Shown: positions 52,459 through 60,883 of the stretch, piece after piece
How positions within the stretch are numbered: position 1 is the stretch's first letter
Layout: every line of letters starts with the position of its first letter
Assembly (NCBI RefSeq): GCF_030053155.1
Contig: NZ_CP125640.1
Span: forward strand, 3,880,001-3,944,000
Length of the DNA: 64,000 bases
From: Rhizobium sp. BT03
Lineage (GTDB): Bacteria; Pseudomonadota; Alphaproteobacteria; Rhizobiales; Rhizobiaceae
Direction: 5' to 3'
The notes under the pieces: model-generated
What the model saw: the letters and a program-made list of their open reading frames with translations, nothing else
What the model was told of the DNA's origin: nothing
Database searches by the model: none
Position numbers and translations under genes: made by a program

Positions 52459-52490
52459 AGCCGCCCGAAACTTCGAGGCGGCTTTTTTGT
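52459..52490 (+). terminator. trp attenuator terminator
   Basis: AGCCGCC / GGCGGCT stem (52459-52465 and 52477-52483) followed by TTTTTG. GGCGGC at 52419-52424, just after the leader stop, can pair with GCCGCC of the terminator's left arm as the antiterminator. Confidence 0.88.
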
Positions 52491-52534
52491 TTTATCGCCG
52501 CCTGTCGTCCGGGCCCCGATAACGGAGTGAAACT

Positions 52535-54724
52535 ATGGTAACGATCCTGCGGGATGATGGTGCGGAAATCTACGAGACCAAGGGCGGCATATCAGTCACG
52601 CGGCAGCGGCGGGCGATCCCCTACGGCGACGCGGTCTCTTCTTATATCGACAAGCTCGACGAGCGCCGCGGCGCGGTGTTCTCGTCGAACTACGAATATC
52701 CTGGACGTTATACACGCTGGGATACCGCCGTCGTCGATCCGCCGCTCGGCATCTCCTCCTTCGGGCGCAACGTCTGGATCGAAGCCTATAACGAACGTGG
52801 CGAGGTGCTGCTCGGCTTCGTGACCGAGCGGTTGAAAACGGTGCCCGACCTCGTGCTCGGGGCTTCCTCGGCGCGCCGTCTCGACCTGTCGGTCAAGGCA
52901 CCGGACCGGGTGTTCACCGAGGAAGAGCGTTCGAAGATGCCGACGGTCTTCACCGTGCTGCGCGCCGTCACCGATCTGTTCTATTCGCAGGCGGATGCGA
53001 GCCTCGGGCTTTACGGCGCCTTCGGCTACGACATCGCCTTCCAGTTCGACGCGATCGAGCTGAAGCTGACGCGGCCCTCCGACCAGCGCGACATGGTGCT
53101 TTACCTGCCCGACGAGATTCTCGTCGTCGACAACTACGCCGCCAAGGCCTGGATCGACCGTTACGATTTCGAAAAGGGCGGCGTCACGACGGACGGCAAG
53201 GCTCAAGATATCGCGCCGGAGCCTTTCAAGCACACGGATGCCATTCCCCCGAAGAGCGATCACCGGCCGGGCGAATATGCCGAGCTCGTCGTCAAGGCGA
53301 AGGAAAGTTTCCGCAAGGGCGACCTCTTCGAAGTCGTGCCCGGGCAGAAATTCATGGAGCGCTGCGAAAGCAAGCCTTCCGACATTTCCAAGCGGCTGAA
53401 GGCGATCAATCCGTCGCCCTATTCCTTTTTCATCAATCTCGGCCATCAGGAATATCTGGTCGGCGCCTCGCCCGAGATGTTCGTGCGCGTTTCCGGCCGG
53501 CGGATCGAGACCTGCCCGATCTCGGGCACGATCAAGCGCGGTGACGACCCGATCGCCGACAGCGAGCAGATATTGAAGCTCTTGAATTCGAAGAAGGACG
53601 AGTCGGAGCTGACCATGTGCTCCGATGTCGACCGCAACGACAAGAGCCGCGTCTGCGAGCCTGGCTCGGTCAAGGTGATCGGCCGCCGGCAGATCGAGAT
53701 GTATTCGCGCCTCATCCACACGGTCGATCATATCGAGGGGCGACTGCGCGACGACATGGACGCCTTCGATGGTTTCCTCAGCCACGCCTGGGCCGTCACC
53801 GTCACCGGCGCCCCGAAGCTCTGGGCGATGCGCTTCATCGAGAGCCGTGAAAAAAGCCCGCGCGCATGGTATGGTGGGGCGATCGGCATGGTCGGCTTCA
53901 ACGGCGACATGAACACCGGCCTGACGCTGCGCACCGTGCGCATCAAGGACGGTATCGCCGAGGTGCGCGCCGGTGCGACGCTGCTCAACGATTCCGATCC
54001 GCACGAAGAAGAAGCCGAAACAGAACTGAAGGCCTCTGCCATGCTTTCCGCCATCCGCGACGCCAAGACCGGCAATTCCGGCAAGACCCAGCGCGATGTC
54101 GCAAGCGTCGGCAAGGGCGTCAGCATCCTGCTCGTCGACCATGAGGACAGCTTCGTCCACACGCTTGCCAATTATTTCCGCCAGACGGGGGCGACCGTTT
54201 CGACGGTGCGCACGCCGGTGCCGGAGGAAATCTTCGACCGGCTGAACCCGGATCTCGTCGTGCTGTCGCCGGGACCCGGAACGCCCAAGGATTTCGATTG
54301 CAAGGCGACGATCAAGAAGGCCCGGGCGCGGAACCTGCCGATCTTCGGCGTCTGCCTCGGCCTGCAGGCGCTCGCCGAAGCCTATGGCGGGGAGTTGCGC
54401 CATCTGGCGCTGCCGATGCACGGCAAGCCCTCGCGCATCCGCGTGCTGGAGCCGGGCATCGTCTTCTCCGGCCTTTCCAGGGAAGTGACGGTCGGCCGCT
54501 ATCACTCGATCTTCGCCGATCCCTCGACGCTGCCGCGCGAGTTCATCATCACGGCGGAAAGCGAGGACGGCACGATCATGGGCATCGAGCACGCCAAGGA
54601 GCCGATCGCCGCGGTGCAGTTCCACCCGGAATCGATCATGACGCTCGGCGGCGATGCCGGCATGCGGATGATCGAAAATGTCGTGGCGCATCTGGCCCGC
54701 AAGGCGAAGACGAAGGCTGCCTGA
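52535..54724 (+). CDS. trpE(G): Anthranilate synthase, fused TrpE-TrpG
   Basis: A 729-residue fusion: chorismate-binding component I in the first ~500 residues ([56 protein letters not shown]) and glutamine amidotransferase in the last ~200 ([18 protein letters not shown], nucleophile Cys607 in [23 protein letters not shown]). It makes anthranilate for tryptophan. The fusion is typical of Rhizobiales. Attenuation by trpL is evident upstream; Trp feedback is expected. Confidence 0.97.
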   Translation: MVTILRDDGAEIYETKGGISVTRQRRAIPYGDAVSSYIDKLDERRGAVFSSNYEYPGRYTRWDTAVVDPPLGISSFGRNVWIEAYNERGEVLLGFVTERLKTVPDLVLGASSARRLDLSVKAPDRVFTEEERSKMPTVFTVLRAVTDLFYSQADASLGLYGAFGYDIAFQFDAIELKLTRPSDQRDMVLYLPDEILVVDNYAAKAWIDRYDFEKGGVTTDGKAQDIAPEPFKHTDAIPPKSDHRPGEYAELVVKAKESFRKGDLFEVVPGQKFMERCESKPSDISKRLKAINPSPYSFFINLGHQEYLVGASPEMFVRVSGRRIETCPISGTIKRGDDPIADSEQILKLLNSKKDESELTMCSDVDRNDKSRVCEPGSVKVIGRRQIEMYSRLIHTVDHIEGRLRDDMDAFDGFLSHAWAVTVTGAPKLWAMRFIESREKSPRAWYGGAIGMVGFNGDMNTGLTLRTVRIKDGIAEVRAGATLLNDSDPHEEEAETELKASAMLSAIRDAKTGNSGKTQRDVASVGKGVSILLVDHEDSFVHTLANYFRQTGATVSTVRTPVPEEIFDRLNPDLVVLSPGPGTPKDFDCKATIKKARARNLPIFGVCLGLQALAEAYGGELRHLALPMHGKPSRIRVLEPGIVFSGLSREVTVGRYHSIFADPSTLPREFIITAESEDGTIMGIEHAKEPIAAVQFHPESIMTLGGDAGMRMIENVVAHLARKAKTKAA

Positions 54725-54842
54725 GCGCAATTCCTTCGCCCTTCCTGCTTTTGCGGGAAGGGCGGGCGTCTGCCGAAAAGTTCGGTTGACTTTATCAGTC
54801 AAATCAGAACATTTCAGGAACGATCAACCGGAGCCCGTTGCC

Positions 54843-55082
54843 GTGGCCAATGCTGAAAAGTTCATCGTTCTCCCTTACCGCAAGAACCGCGGCAATCTCG
54901 TGCCCGGTGAAATGCGCCAGGCATCCAACTCCGTCAGCGCGGAAAAGATCGCCTCGGCGATGGCTGCGCGTTTCGTCGGCGTGGCGGCCTATGCTGTGAT
55001 CGTCGACGAGGAAACCGGCGATATGTCCTCGCCGCGGCTGCTGGCGCGCTATGGCGAGATTGCCGATCTCAACGCCGCCTGA
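54843..55082 (+). CDS. Conserved small protein of unknown function
   Basis: A 79-residue soluble protein (KFIVLPYRKNRGNLVPGEMR, SAEKIASAMAARFVGVAAYA, VIVDEETGDMSSPRLLARYG). No domain is recognised. GTG 54843 follows CGGAG. It lies 14 bases before the DUF2161 gene, so the two are probably co-transcribed. Confidence 0.75.
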   Translation: MANAEKFIVLPYRKNRGNLVPGEMRQASNSVSAEKIASAMAARFVGVAAYAVIVDEETGDMSSPRLLARYGEIADLNAA

Positions 55083-55096
55083 GGCATCGTTCTGCC

Positions 55097-55768
55097 ATGG
55101 AGACGTCGCTTTACCTGCCCGTCAAAGCCTTCCTGGAGGCGGCCGGTTATGTCGTGAAGGGTGAGGTCGGAAAATGCGATCTCGTCGGCTTGAGCGATGG
55201 CGAGCCGCCGGTCGTGGTGGTCTGCGAACTGAAACTCTCCTTCAACCTTGAGCTCCTTCTCCAGGCGGTCGACCGGGCGGCCATGAGCGATGAAGTCTGG
55301 ATCGCGGCGCGCGTTTCGGCCAAGGGACGCGGGCGGGAGGCCGACAGGCGCTACCGCGACCTCTGCCGGCGGCTGGGCATCGGCATGCTCGGCGTTTCCG
55401 ACGGCGGCGAGGTCAGCATCATCGTCAGTTCCGTCTCGCCGATGCCGCGCACCAATCCGAAGCGGCGCACGCGCCTTGTCAAGGAGCACCAGCGCCGTCG
55501 CGGCGATCCCGCCGTCGGCGGCGGCTCACGTGCGCCGATCATGACCGCCTATCGCCAACAGGCGCTGCTCTGCGCAGCGGCGCTCGATAAGGGCGTGGCG
55601 CGGCCGCGGGAGATGAAGGCGCTTACGCCCAATGCAGGCCGGATCCTGCTCGACAATGTCTACGGATGGTTCGAGCGCAAGGAGAAGGGCGTCTACGCGC
55701 TGACGCCGGAAGGGCAGGCCGCTCTTCTGCGCTGGCCGCAGCCTGTCCTCTCAGACCCGGCTCACTGA
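55097..55768 (+). CDS. DUF2161 family protein
   Basis: A 223-residue protein. The first half, YLPVKAFLEAAGYVVKGEVG, CDLVGLSDGEPPVVVVCELK and LQAVDRAAMSDEVWIA, has the E...ELK layout of a PD-(D/E)XK nuclease-like fold. The second half (NAGRILLDNVYGWFERKEKG, VYALTPEGQAALLRW) is a winged-helix-like end. DUF2161 members have been annotated as phosphodiesterases, but no reaction is established here. Confidence 0.85.
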   Translation: METSLYLPVKAFLEAAGYVVKGEVGKCDLVGLSDGEPPVVVVCELKLSFNLELLLQAVDRAAMSDEVWIAARVSAKGRGREADRRYRDLCRRLGIGMLGVSDGGEVSIIVSSVSPMPRTNPKRRTRLVKEHQRRRGDPAVGGGSRAPIMTAYRQQALLCAAALDKGVARPREMKALTPNAGRILLDNVYGWFERKEKGVYALTPEGQAALLRWPQPVLSDPAH

Positions 55769-55976
55769 GCGCCGCAGCGCGATCGCGAACGTTTGCCGCC
55801 GCTGCTTTCCAGTTGCGGGCTGCAGCAGCTGTGAAGGAAGTGTCATTGTCTTTGACAAATCCTGCTTCATCGCCCATATCACCCTTAACTGGACCGCCTG
55901 CGCGACATTCGCGTGGGCGGTTTTGCATTTCAATGGCTTGGACCCTGCAATTCATTCGCAACCGCAGGAGGACGAT

Positions 55977-56891
55977 ATGAGTGACAACGGCGATCTTACG
56001 GTTCGGACGCTGGCAATGTGGGGGATTCCGCTGTCGCTCGGCGTCATGGGCCTGAAGATGGTGGCCTGGTGGGTCACCGGATCGGTGGCGCTGCTGTCGG
56101 ACGGGCTCGAATCAACGGTCAACGTCGTTGCCGCCTTCATCGCCTTTTTCGTCATTCGCTATGCGCAGAAGCCGGCCGATCACGACCATCCTTTCGGCCA
56201 TCACAAGGCGGAATATCTGTCCGCGGTCACCGAAGGCGTGCTGATCGTCGTCGCCGCACTCCTGATCGTCAACGAGGCTGTCGGTTACCTCGCCGAGCCG
56301 CGCATGCTCGATGCGCCGGCGCTCGGCCTTGCGATCAATGTCGCAGCCGGCGTCATCAATGCGGTCTGGGCGCGGCTGTTGATCCGGACCGGGCGCAAAC
56401 ACCGCTCGGCCGCACTTGCCGCTGACGGGCAGCATATCATGTCCGATGTGGTGACCTCCGCCGGTGTGCTCGTCGGCCTGCTGCTGGCGCTGGCGACGGG
56501 CTATGCGATTTTCGATCCCGTGCTTGCCATCTTGGTTGCCGTCAACATCCTCTATCAGGGCTGGAAAGTGATCTCGCAATCGATCGGCGGGCTGATGGAC
56601 CAGGCCGTCGATCCGCTGGATGAGGAGGCGATCAAGCAGGCAATCGCCACCCATGCAGCGGGCTCGATCGGTGTGCACGACCTGAAGACCAGGCGGGCGG
56701 GCGCTGTCACTTTCATCGATTTTCATATGGTGGTGCCCGGCACTATGTCCGTGCGTCAGGCGCATGATATATGCGACCGCCTTGAGGATGCCATCAGTGC
56801 GGTGCACGAGGGCGCCAAAATAGCCATTCACGTGGAGCCGGAGGGCGAAAAGGCCCATGGCATCCGCGTCAAAGTCGTCAAGGAGGCATGA
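55977..56891 (+). CDS. Cation diffusion facilitator (CDF) transporter
   Basis: A 304-residue CDF exporter with six transmembrane helices and a cytoplasmic C-terminal domain. The metal sites are [11 protein letters not shown] (TM2) and [19 protein letters not shown] (TM5); [16 protein letters not shown] is the His-rich loop. The TM5 pattern with HxxxD suggests Zn/Fe/Mn-type export; which metal is not certain. AGGAGGACGAT precedes ATG 55977. It overlaps queF by 4 bases. Confidence 0.92.
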   Translation: MSDNGDLTVRTLAMWGIPLSLGVMGLKMVAWWVTGSVALLSDGLESTVNVVAAFIAFFVIRYAQKPADHDHPFGHHKAEYLSAVTEGVLIVVAALLIVNEAVGYLAEPRMLDAPALGLAINVAAGVINAVWARLLIRTGRKHRSAALAADGQHIMSDVVTSAGVLVGLLLALATGYAIFDPVLAILVAVNILYQGWKVISQSIGGLMDQAVDPLDEEAIKQAIATHAAGSIGVHDLKTRRAGAVTFIDFHMVVPGTMSVRQAHDICDRLEDAISAVHEGAKIAIHVEPEGEKAHGIRVKVVKEA

Positions 56892-57355
56892 TGCCGAATA
56901 CCGATACCTCCAGCCTATCGATGCTGGGCCAGCAAACCGAAACCGCGCAATCGCCGGAGGCGGCGGTGCTTGAAAAAGTGCCGTCCAACCATGCCGGCAC
57001 CGATTATGTCGTGCGCTTCACCGCGCCGGAGTTCACCTCGCTCTGCCCGATGACCGGGCAGCCGGATTTCGCCCATATCGTCATCGATTACATTCCGGGC
57101 GAATGGCTGGTGGAATCGAAGTCGCTGAAGCTCTTCCTGCATTCTTTCCGCAACCATGGCGCTTTCCACGAGGATTGCTCGATCTACATCGCCAAGCGCA
57201 TCGTCGAGCTGCTCGATCCCAAGTGGCTCAGGATCGGCGCCTACTGGTATCCGCGCGGCGGCATCCCGATCGACGTGTTCTGGCAGACGGGCAAGCCGCC
57301 GGAAGGCGTGTGGCTGCCGGAGCAGGGCGTCGCCACCTATCGCGGGCGTGGGTGA
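56888..57355 (+). CDS. queF: NADPH-dependent 7-cyano-7-deazaguanine reductase
   Basis: Reduces preQ0 to preQ1 in queuosine biosynthesis. The 155-residue unimodular enzyme has catalytic Cys53 and Asp60 in [15 protein letters not shown], the QueF motif [20 protein letters not shown], and the Glu of HEDC. ATG 56888 overlaps the CDF stop. The coupling of a metal exporter to queF may be chance. Confidence 0.95.
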   Translation: MMPNTDTSSLSMLGQQTETAQSPEAAVLEKVPSNHAGTDYVVRFTAPEFTSLCPMTGQPDFAHIVIDYIPGEWLVESKSLKLFLHSFRNHGAFHEDCSIYIAKRIVELLDPKWLRIGAYWYPRGGIPIDVFWQTGKPPEGVWLPEQGVATYRGRG

Positions 57356-57500
57356 GCCGCGGTCGGGCGCAGCCCGAGCAATCGATCCAGTGAATCGATT
57401 GCAGCAGCGAACGCCCTGAGCTTAAGCGAAGGGCCGGGCGAGGGTGCGGCAACCGGGTGTCCCTTGTCCGACCGCTGGCCGAAGGCTTCAGCGCTGGTTC

Positions 57501-58265
57501 TCAAACATCGGTAACGTCGGACGAGTCATCGCTGTAATCATCGCCGTCGTCGTAATCGGCCTGCTGCACATTGGCATCGCCGTTGTCATCGGCAGCGTTG
57601 TCCGACGCCTGGCGGGTGTCGTCATTGCCGTAATAGTTGTTGATGACGGTTTCCTCGGTGGGCGCGCTTGCATTACCGAAGGGGTTGGCGCCGAAGGGCG
57701 AGCCCCAGCCGAGCGAGGACATGTGATTGCCGAAGATGCCGCTCAGCGAATTGGCAAGCAGCATGCCGCCGGCAACGCCGGCTGCCGTGCCGAGCGCGCC
57801 GCGCAGGAAGCTGCCGCCGGCCGATGGCGCAGAGGCCTGCTGGCTCCAGGGGCCTGTCGGCTGCTGCTGCGGCTGGCGGCCATCGCGGTCGTAACCGCGC
57901 GAATCGTCATAGGCGCGGGACTGGCCCCAGGGACCGGGATTGGAGGGAACGGGTGCAGGCTGCTGCGTCTGGGTGTTGCCGAAGATCGAGCTCAGGAAGC
58001 CGCCGCCTTGTTCGGCTTGCCGGTGTTCGCTCGCGCCGGCTTCCAGCTGACGGACATGCTCCTCGAGTTCCTTGATATGGTTGGCGGCCGCCTCCAGCCC
58101 CTTTTCCTGAACGATGACGGCCTGGGCGAGGTAATAGGTGGCGGAGGGCTGTTCGCGCGTCGCCTGATCGATCAGGGTCTCGGCGTCGCGGTCGCGCGGC
58201 TGGGCCGCTGCGGTGCGCACGCGGTCGAAGAGGGCGGTCAGCAATTGGCGTTCTTCGGGTGACAT
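57501..58265 (-). CDS. DUF2076 family protein
   Basis: A 254-residue protein: N-terminal DUF2076 helix region (SPEERQLLTALFDRVRTAAA, ATYYLAQAVIVQEKGLEAAA, HIKELEEHVRQLEAG), a Gln/Pro-rich linker, a Gly/Ala stretch that may insert in membranes (FLRGALGTAAGVAGGMLLAN), and an acidic tail (DDGDDYSDDSSDVTDV). Members are periplasmic or envelope-associated ligand-binding proteins by name only; function is unknown. AGGAGG precedes ATG 58265. Confidence 0.88.
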   Translation of the reverse strand: MSPEERQLLTALFDRVRTAAAQPRDRDAETLIDQATREQPSATYYLAQAVIVQEKGLEAAANHIKELEEHVRQLEAGASEHRQAEQGGGFLSSIFGNTQTQQPAPVPSNPGPWGQSRAYDDSRGYDRDGRQPQQQPTGPWSQQASAPSAGGSFLRGALGTAAGVAGGMLLANSLSGIFGNHMSSLGWGSPFGANPFGNASAPTEETVINNYYGNDDTRQASDNAADDNGDANVQQADYDDGDDYSDDSSDVTDV

Positions 58266-58544
58266 GTCCTGCCTCCTGTTGGTCCGGAGCGCTCCCGTAT
58301 CCGACCGGACGCGTAAGGCGCTCCACGATTTTTCGGTGCAGCTATCGCTGCGTGAGGTTGAGGTAGGAACCGATTCAGGCTTTTCAAAGCCTTTCACCGT
58401 TACATTTCAGTAAGGCTTGCAGAACGGTGCGCGGCTTCTTAAGGATATCTCCATCGCTTCGATGCCTTGTGTTTTTCCCGCATTGTTTTAGGCATTGAGT
58501 CGCACTATGTGCGGGGAAGCCGAATTCATCTCCAAGAGGTTCGA

Positions 58545-59129
58545 ATGAACGACGAAGACCAGGACGACAAGACGAAGGAACTGCCGCTCGGCAAGGAAAC
58601 GGAGGCGAATCTTTTCAAGTCGCGTTCGATCTTCATCTACGGACCGATCAATCAGGAATTGGCGCAGAAGGTCTGCTCGCAGCTCGTGGCGCTTGCCGCG
58701 GCCAGCGACGAGGACATCCGCATCTATGTGAACTCGCCCGGCGGCCACGTCGAGTCCGGCGATTCCATCCATGACATGATCAAGTTCATCAAGCCGAAAG
58801 TCTGGATGATCGGCACGGGCTGGGTCGCCTCCGCCGGTGCGCTGATCTATGTCGCCGCTCCGAAGGAGCAGCGCCTGTGCCTGCCGAACACCCGCTTCCT
58901 GCTGCACCAGCCCTCGGGCGGCACGCGCGGCATGGCATCGGACATCGAGATCCAGGCACGCGAAATCATCAAGATGAACGAGCGCCTGAACAAGATCATG
59001 GCGGCGGCCACCGGCCAGCCGCTCGAAAAGATCGCCAGGGATACGGATCGCGACTACTGGCTGTCGGCCGAAGAGGCGAAGGACTATGGCCTCGTCTCGC
59101 GGATCGTGACGTCACAGGCCGATATCTGA
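58545..59129 (+). CDS. clpP: ATP-dependent Clp protease proteolytic subunit ClpP paralogue
   Basis: A 194-residue serine protease subunit. Ser96 ([12 protein letters not shown]) and His121 ([20 protein letters not shown]) are present; the Asp lies in [11 protein letters not shown] (166-170). [20 protein letters not shown] is the oxyanion strand. It lacks the long N-terminal propeptide. No clpX or lon follows, so it is one of the extra rhizobial ClpPs. A strong terminator follows. AGAGG precedes ATG 58545. Confidence 0.93.
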   Translation: MNDEDQDDKTKELPLGKETEANLFKSRSIFIYGPINQELAQKVCSQLVALAAASDEDIRIYVNSPGGHVESGDSIHDMIKFIKPKVWMIGTGWVASAGALIYVAAPKEQRLCLPNTRFLLHQPSGGTRGMASDIEIQAREIIKMNERLNKIMAAATGQPLEKIARDTDRDYWLSAEEAKDYGLVSRIVTSQADI

Positions 59130-59153
59130 GTTCTCTCGTTCAACGCTGCTAAA

Positions 59154-59198
59154 AAACCGCCCTCGCCCTGCAGATCGCAGGCGAGGGCGGTTTGTTTT
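59154..59198 (+). terminator. Terminator of clpP
   Basis: AAACCGCCCTCGCC / GGCGAGGGCGGTTT, a perfect 14-bp stem (59154-59167 and 59180-59193), followed by GTTTTT. Confidence 0.92.
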
Positions 59199-59283
59199 TG
59201 GCGATGCTTGAACGGAGATAGGGCCTATCGGCGGGGACTGAACGGAAAGGGCTGAATTCGGACTTGCGCCTGCCGCAACCGTC

Positions 59284-60522
59284 ATGCTCCATGCGCCATT
59301 CCCGCAGATCGCGAGTCCCGCCATGCTCAAAGATTTTTCCGTCCAGGCCCTGTTCATGGGGCTGCTGACCGCCTTCGTCGGTTCCGCCAGCTCGTTTGCC
59401 GTCGTGCTGCACGGGCTCGAGGCGGTCGGTGCTACGGATGCGCAGGCAGCTTCGGGGCTGATGGCCTTGTCGATCTCCATGGGCGTCTGCGCGATCGTGC
59501 TCTGTGCCGCCACACGATTGCCGATCAGCATCGCCTGGTCGACGCCGGGCGCGGCGCTGCTGGCCAGCACCGGGCCGATCGAGGGCGGCTTCAATGCGGC
59601 GGTCGGCGCATTCCTGATCTGCGGCGCGCTGATAGTCGTCGCCGGCCTGTTCAAGCCGCTTGGCCGGGCGGTCGCCGCCATTCCCGCACCGCTTGCCAAT
59701 GCGATGCTCTCCGGCGTGCTGATCGGCCTCTGCTTCGCGCCGGTGAAGGCGATCGGCTTCAACCCGTTCCTCGGCCTGCCGATCGTCGTCGCCTGGATCG
59801 TCGTCGGCGCCTTCAAGCGGCTCTGGGCGGTACCGGCGGCACTCGCAGCCTTCGTGCTGGTGCTCACCTTCGGCGTCGATATTCCTGATGGTGCGCTCGG
59901 TTCGCTCGAACAATCGCTGGTGCCCGCGGCGGAAATCATCCGGCCGGTGTTCAATCTTGCCGGCCTCGTCTCGATCGCATTGCCGCTGTTCATCGTCACC
60001 ATGGCCTCGCAGAACATTCCGGGTATCGCCGTCCTGAAGGTCAATCACTACGATCCGAAGCCCGGTCCGCTGTTTGCCGTCACGGGTTTCTTCTCGCTGC
60101 TGTCGGCGCCGTTCGGCGGCCACGCCGTCAATCTGGCGGCCATCACCGCGGCGATGTGCGCCGGGCAGGATGCCCACGCCGATCCGAAGAGGCGCTATTG
60201 GGCCGCGCTGATCGCCGGCGTCGGTTATGTCATCCTCGGGTTGCTCGCCGGCGCGGTGACGGCTTTCGTCGCGCTTGCGCCACCCATCCTGATCGAGGCG
60301 GTGGCCGGGCTGGCACTGGTCGGGGCTTTCTCCTCCTCGGCGATGTCGGCCTTCCAGGGGCCGGAGTCGCGCGAGGCGGCGGCGATCACCTTCCTCGTCA
60401 CCGCCTCAGGCGTTTCCTTCGGCGGCATTTCCGGCGCTTTCTGGGGGCTGATCGCCGGCGGGCTGATGCTGGCGCTGTCGCGGCTGGTGAGTGTTTGGAA
60501 AGACCGAGGCCAGCCGCGGTAG
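59284..60522 (+). CDS. BenE-family benzoate/H+ symporter-like transporter
   Basis: A 412-residue protein with about twelve helices. FVGSASSFAVVLHGLEAVGA, STPGAALLASTG, IPAPLANAMLSGVLIGLCFA, MASQNIPGIAVLKVN and FGGHAVNLAAITAAMCAG are BenE family signatures. The real substrate may be another aromatic acid; no benzoate genes are nearby. ATG 59284 or 59323 may start it; neither has a strong ribosome-binding site. Confidence 0.9.
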   Translation: MLHAPFPQIASPAMLKDFSVQALFMGLLTAFVGSASSFAVVLHGLEAVGATDAQAASGLMALSISMGVCAIVLCAATRLPISIAWSTPGAALLASTGPIEGGFNAAVGAFLICGALIVVAGLFKPLGRAVAAIPAPLANAMLSGVLIGLCFAPVKAIGFNPFLGLPIVVAWIVVGAFKRLWAVPAALAAFVLVLTFGVDIPDGALGSLEQSLVPAAEIIRPVFNLAGLVSIALPLFIVTMASQNIPGIAVLKVNHYDPKPGPLFAVTGFFSLLSAPFGGHAVNLAAITAAMCAGQDAHADPKRRYWAALIAGVGYVILGLLAGAVTAFVALAPPILIEAVAGLALVGAFSSSAMSAFQGPESREAAAITFLVTASGVSFGGISGAFWGLIAGGLMLALSRLVSVWKDRGQPR

Positions 60523-60568
60523 CGGAGTGTCGTTTGCGCCGTCGGCGGCCAAAAGGCCGGGCAAGGGC

Positions 60569-60597
60569 TTGCCAGTTTCACCGCCCAAGGCTATAAG
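60569..60597 (+). promoter_or_regulatory. Promoter of the candidate leu leader
   Basis: TTGCCA (60569-60574), 17-base spacer, TATAAG (60592-60597). Seven bases separate the -10 from ATG 60605, the same geometry as trpL, so a leaderless start is predicted. Confidence 0.65.
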
Positions 60598-60604
60598 CGC
60601 GGCC

Positions 60605-60730
60605 ATGAAGACCACAGGCGCCAGAATTTCCGACACGATTGCACGCGGCCGCATCGCCCTGCGTGACGTCTCGCGCGCCCTGACCTCGCTTCTTCTCCTC
60701 GGCCTTACGCGCGGTTGCCGGGTCCTTTGA
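60605..60730 (+). CDS. Candidate leu leader peptide
   Basis: A 41-codon frame between BenE and leuA ending ALTSLLLLGLTRGCRVL with four consecutive Leu codons (CTT CTT CTC CTC), seven Leu in the last 16 residues. No ribosome-binding site is seen; translation from a leaderless RNA would explain this. It lies 153 bases before leuA. Leader-peptide attenuation of leuA has been predicted in Rhizobiales. Confidence 0.75.
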   Translation: MKTTGARISDTIARGRIALRDVSRALTSLLLLGLTRGCRVL

Positions 60731-60770
60731 GGAGCGCCCGGCGGCCGAAAGCCCGCCCGGCCATCGCTCC
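60731..60770 (+). promoter_or_regulatory. Candidate leu leader stem-loop
   Basis: GGAGCG (60731-60736) pairs with CGCTCC (60765-60770), with a GC-rich inner stem (CCGGCGG / CCGCCCGG). It begins at the base after the leader stop. An alternative stem CCGGGT...GCCCGG (about 60717-60742) overlaps it. No U-run follows, so a classic terminator is not evident. Confidence 0.5.
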
Positions 60771-60883
60771 TCGCGACTCACTTTCAAAATTGACCTAATG
60801 ACCGACAAAGGTCCGCATTTGTTTATCGCCAAGCCTGACACGATCGGCTAAGAGCGGGGCAAATGCCGGGACGAGGAGACGAT

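Noticed and set aside
52592..54802. A 736-codon minus-strand frame across trpE(G)
   Set aside because: Shadow of trpE(G): it mirrors the codon positions, is rich in Arg/Asp/Leu and shows no domain.
56888..57355. A preQ1 riboswitch before queF
   Set aside because: queF starts within the CDF gene's stop codon, leaving no room for a leader, and no aptamer-like fold is seen upstream.
58535..58560. GGTTCGAATGA before clpP as a tRNA T-arm
   Set aside because: No acceptor or anticodon stems can be drawn around it; it is the clpP start region.
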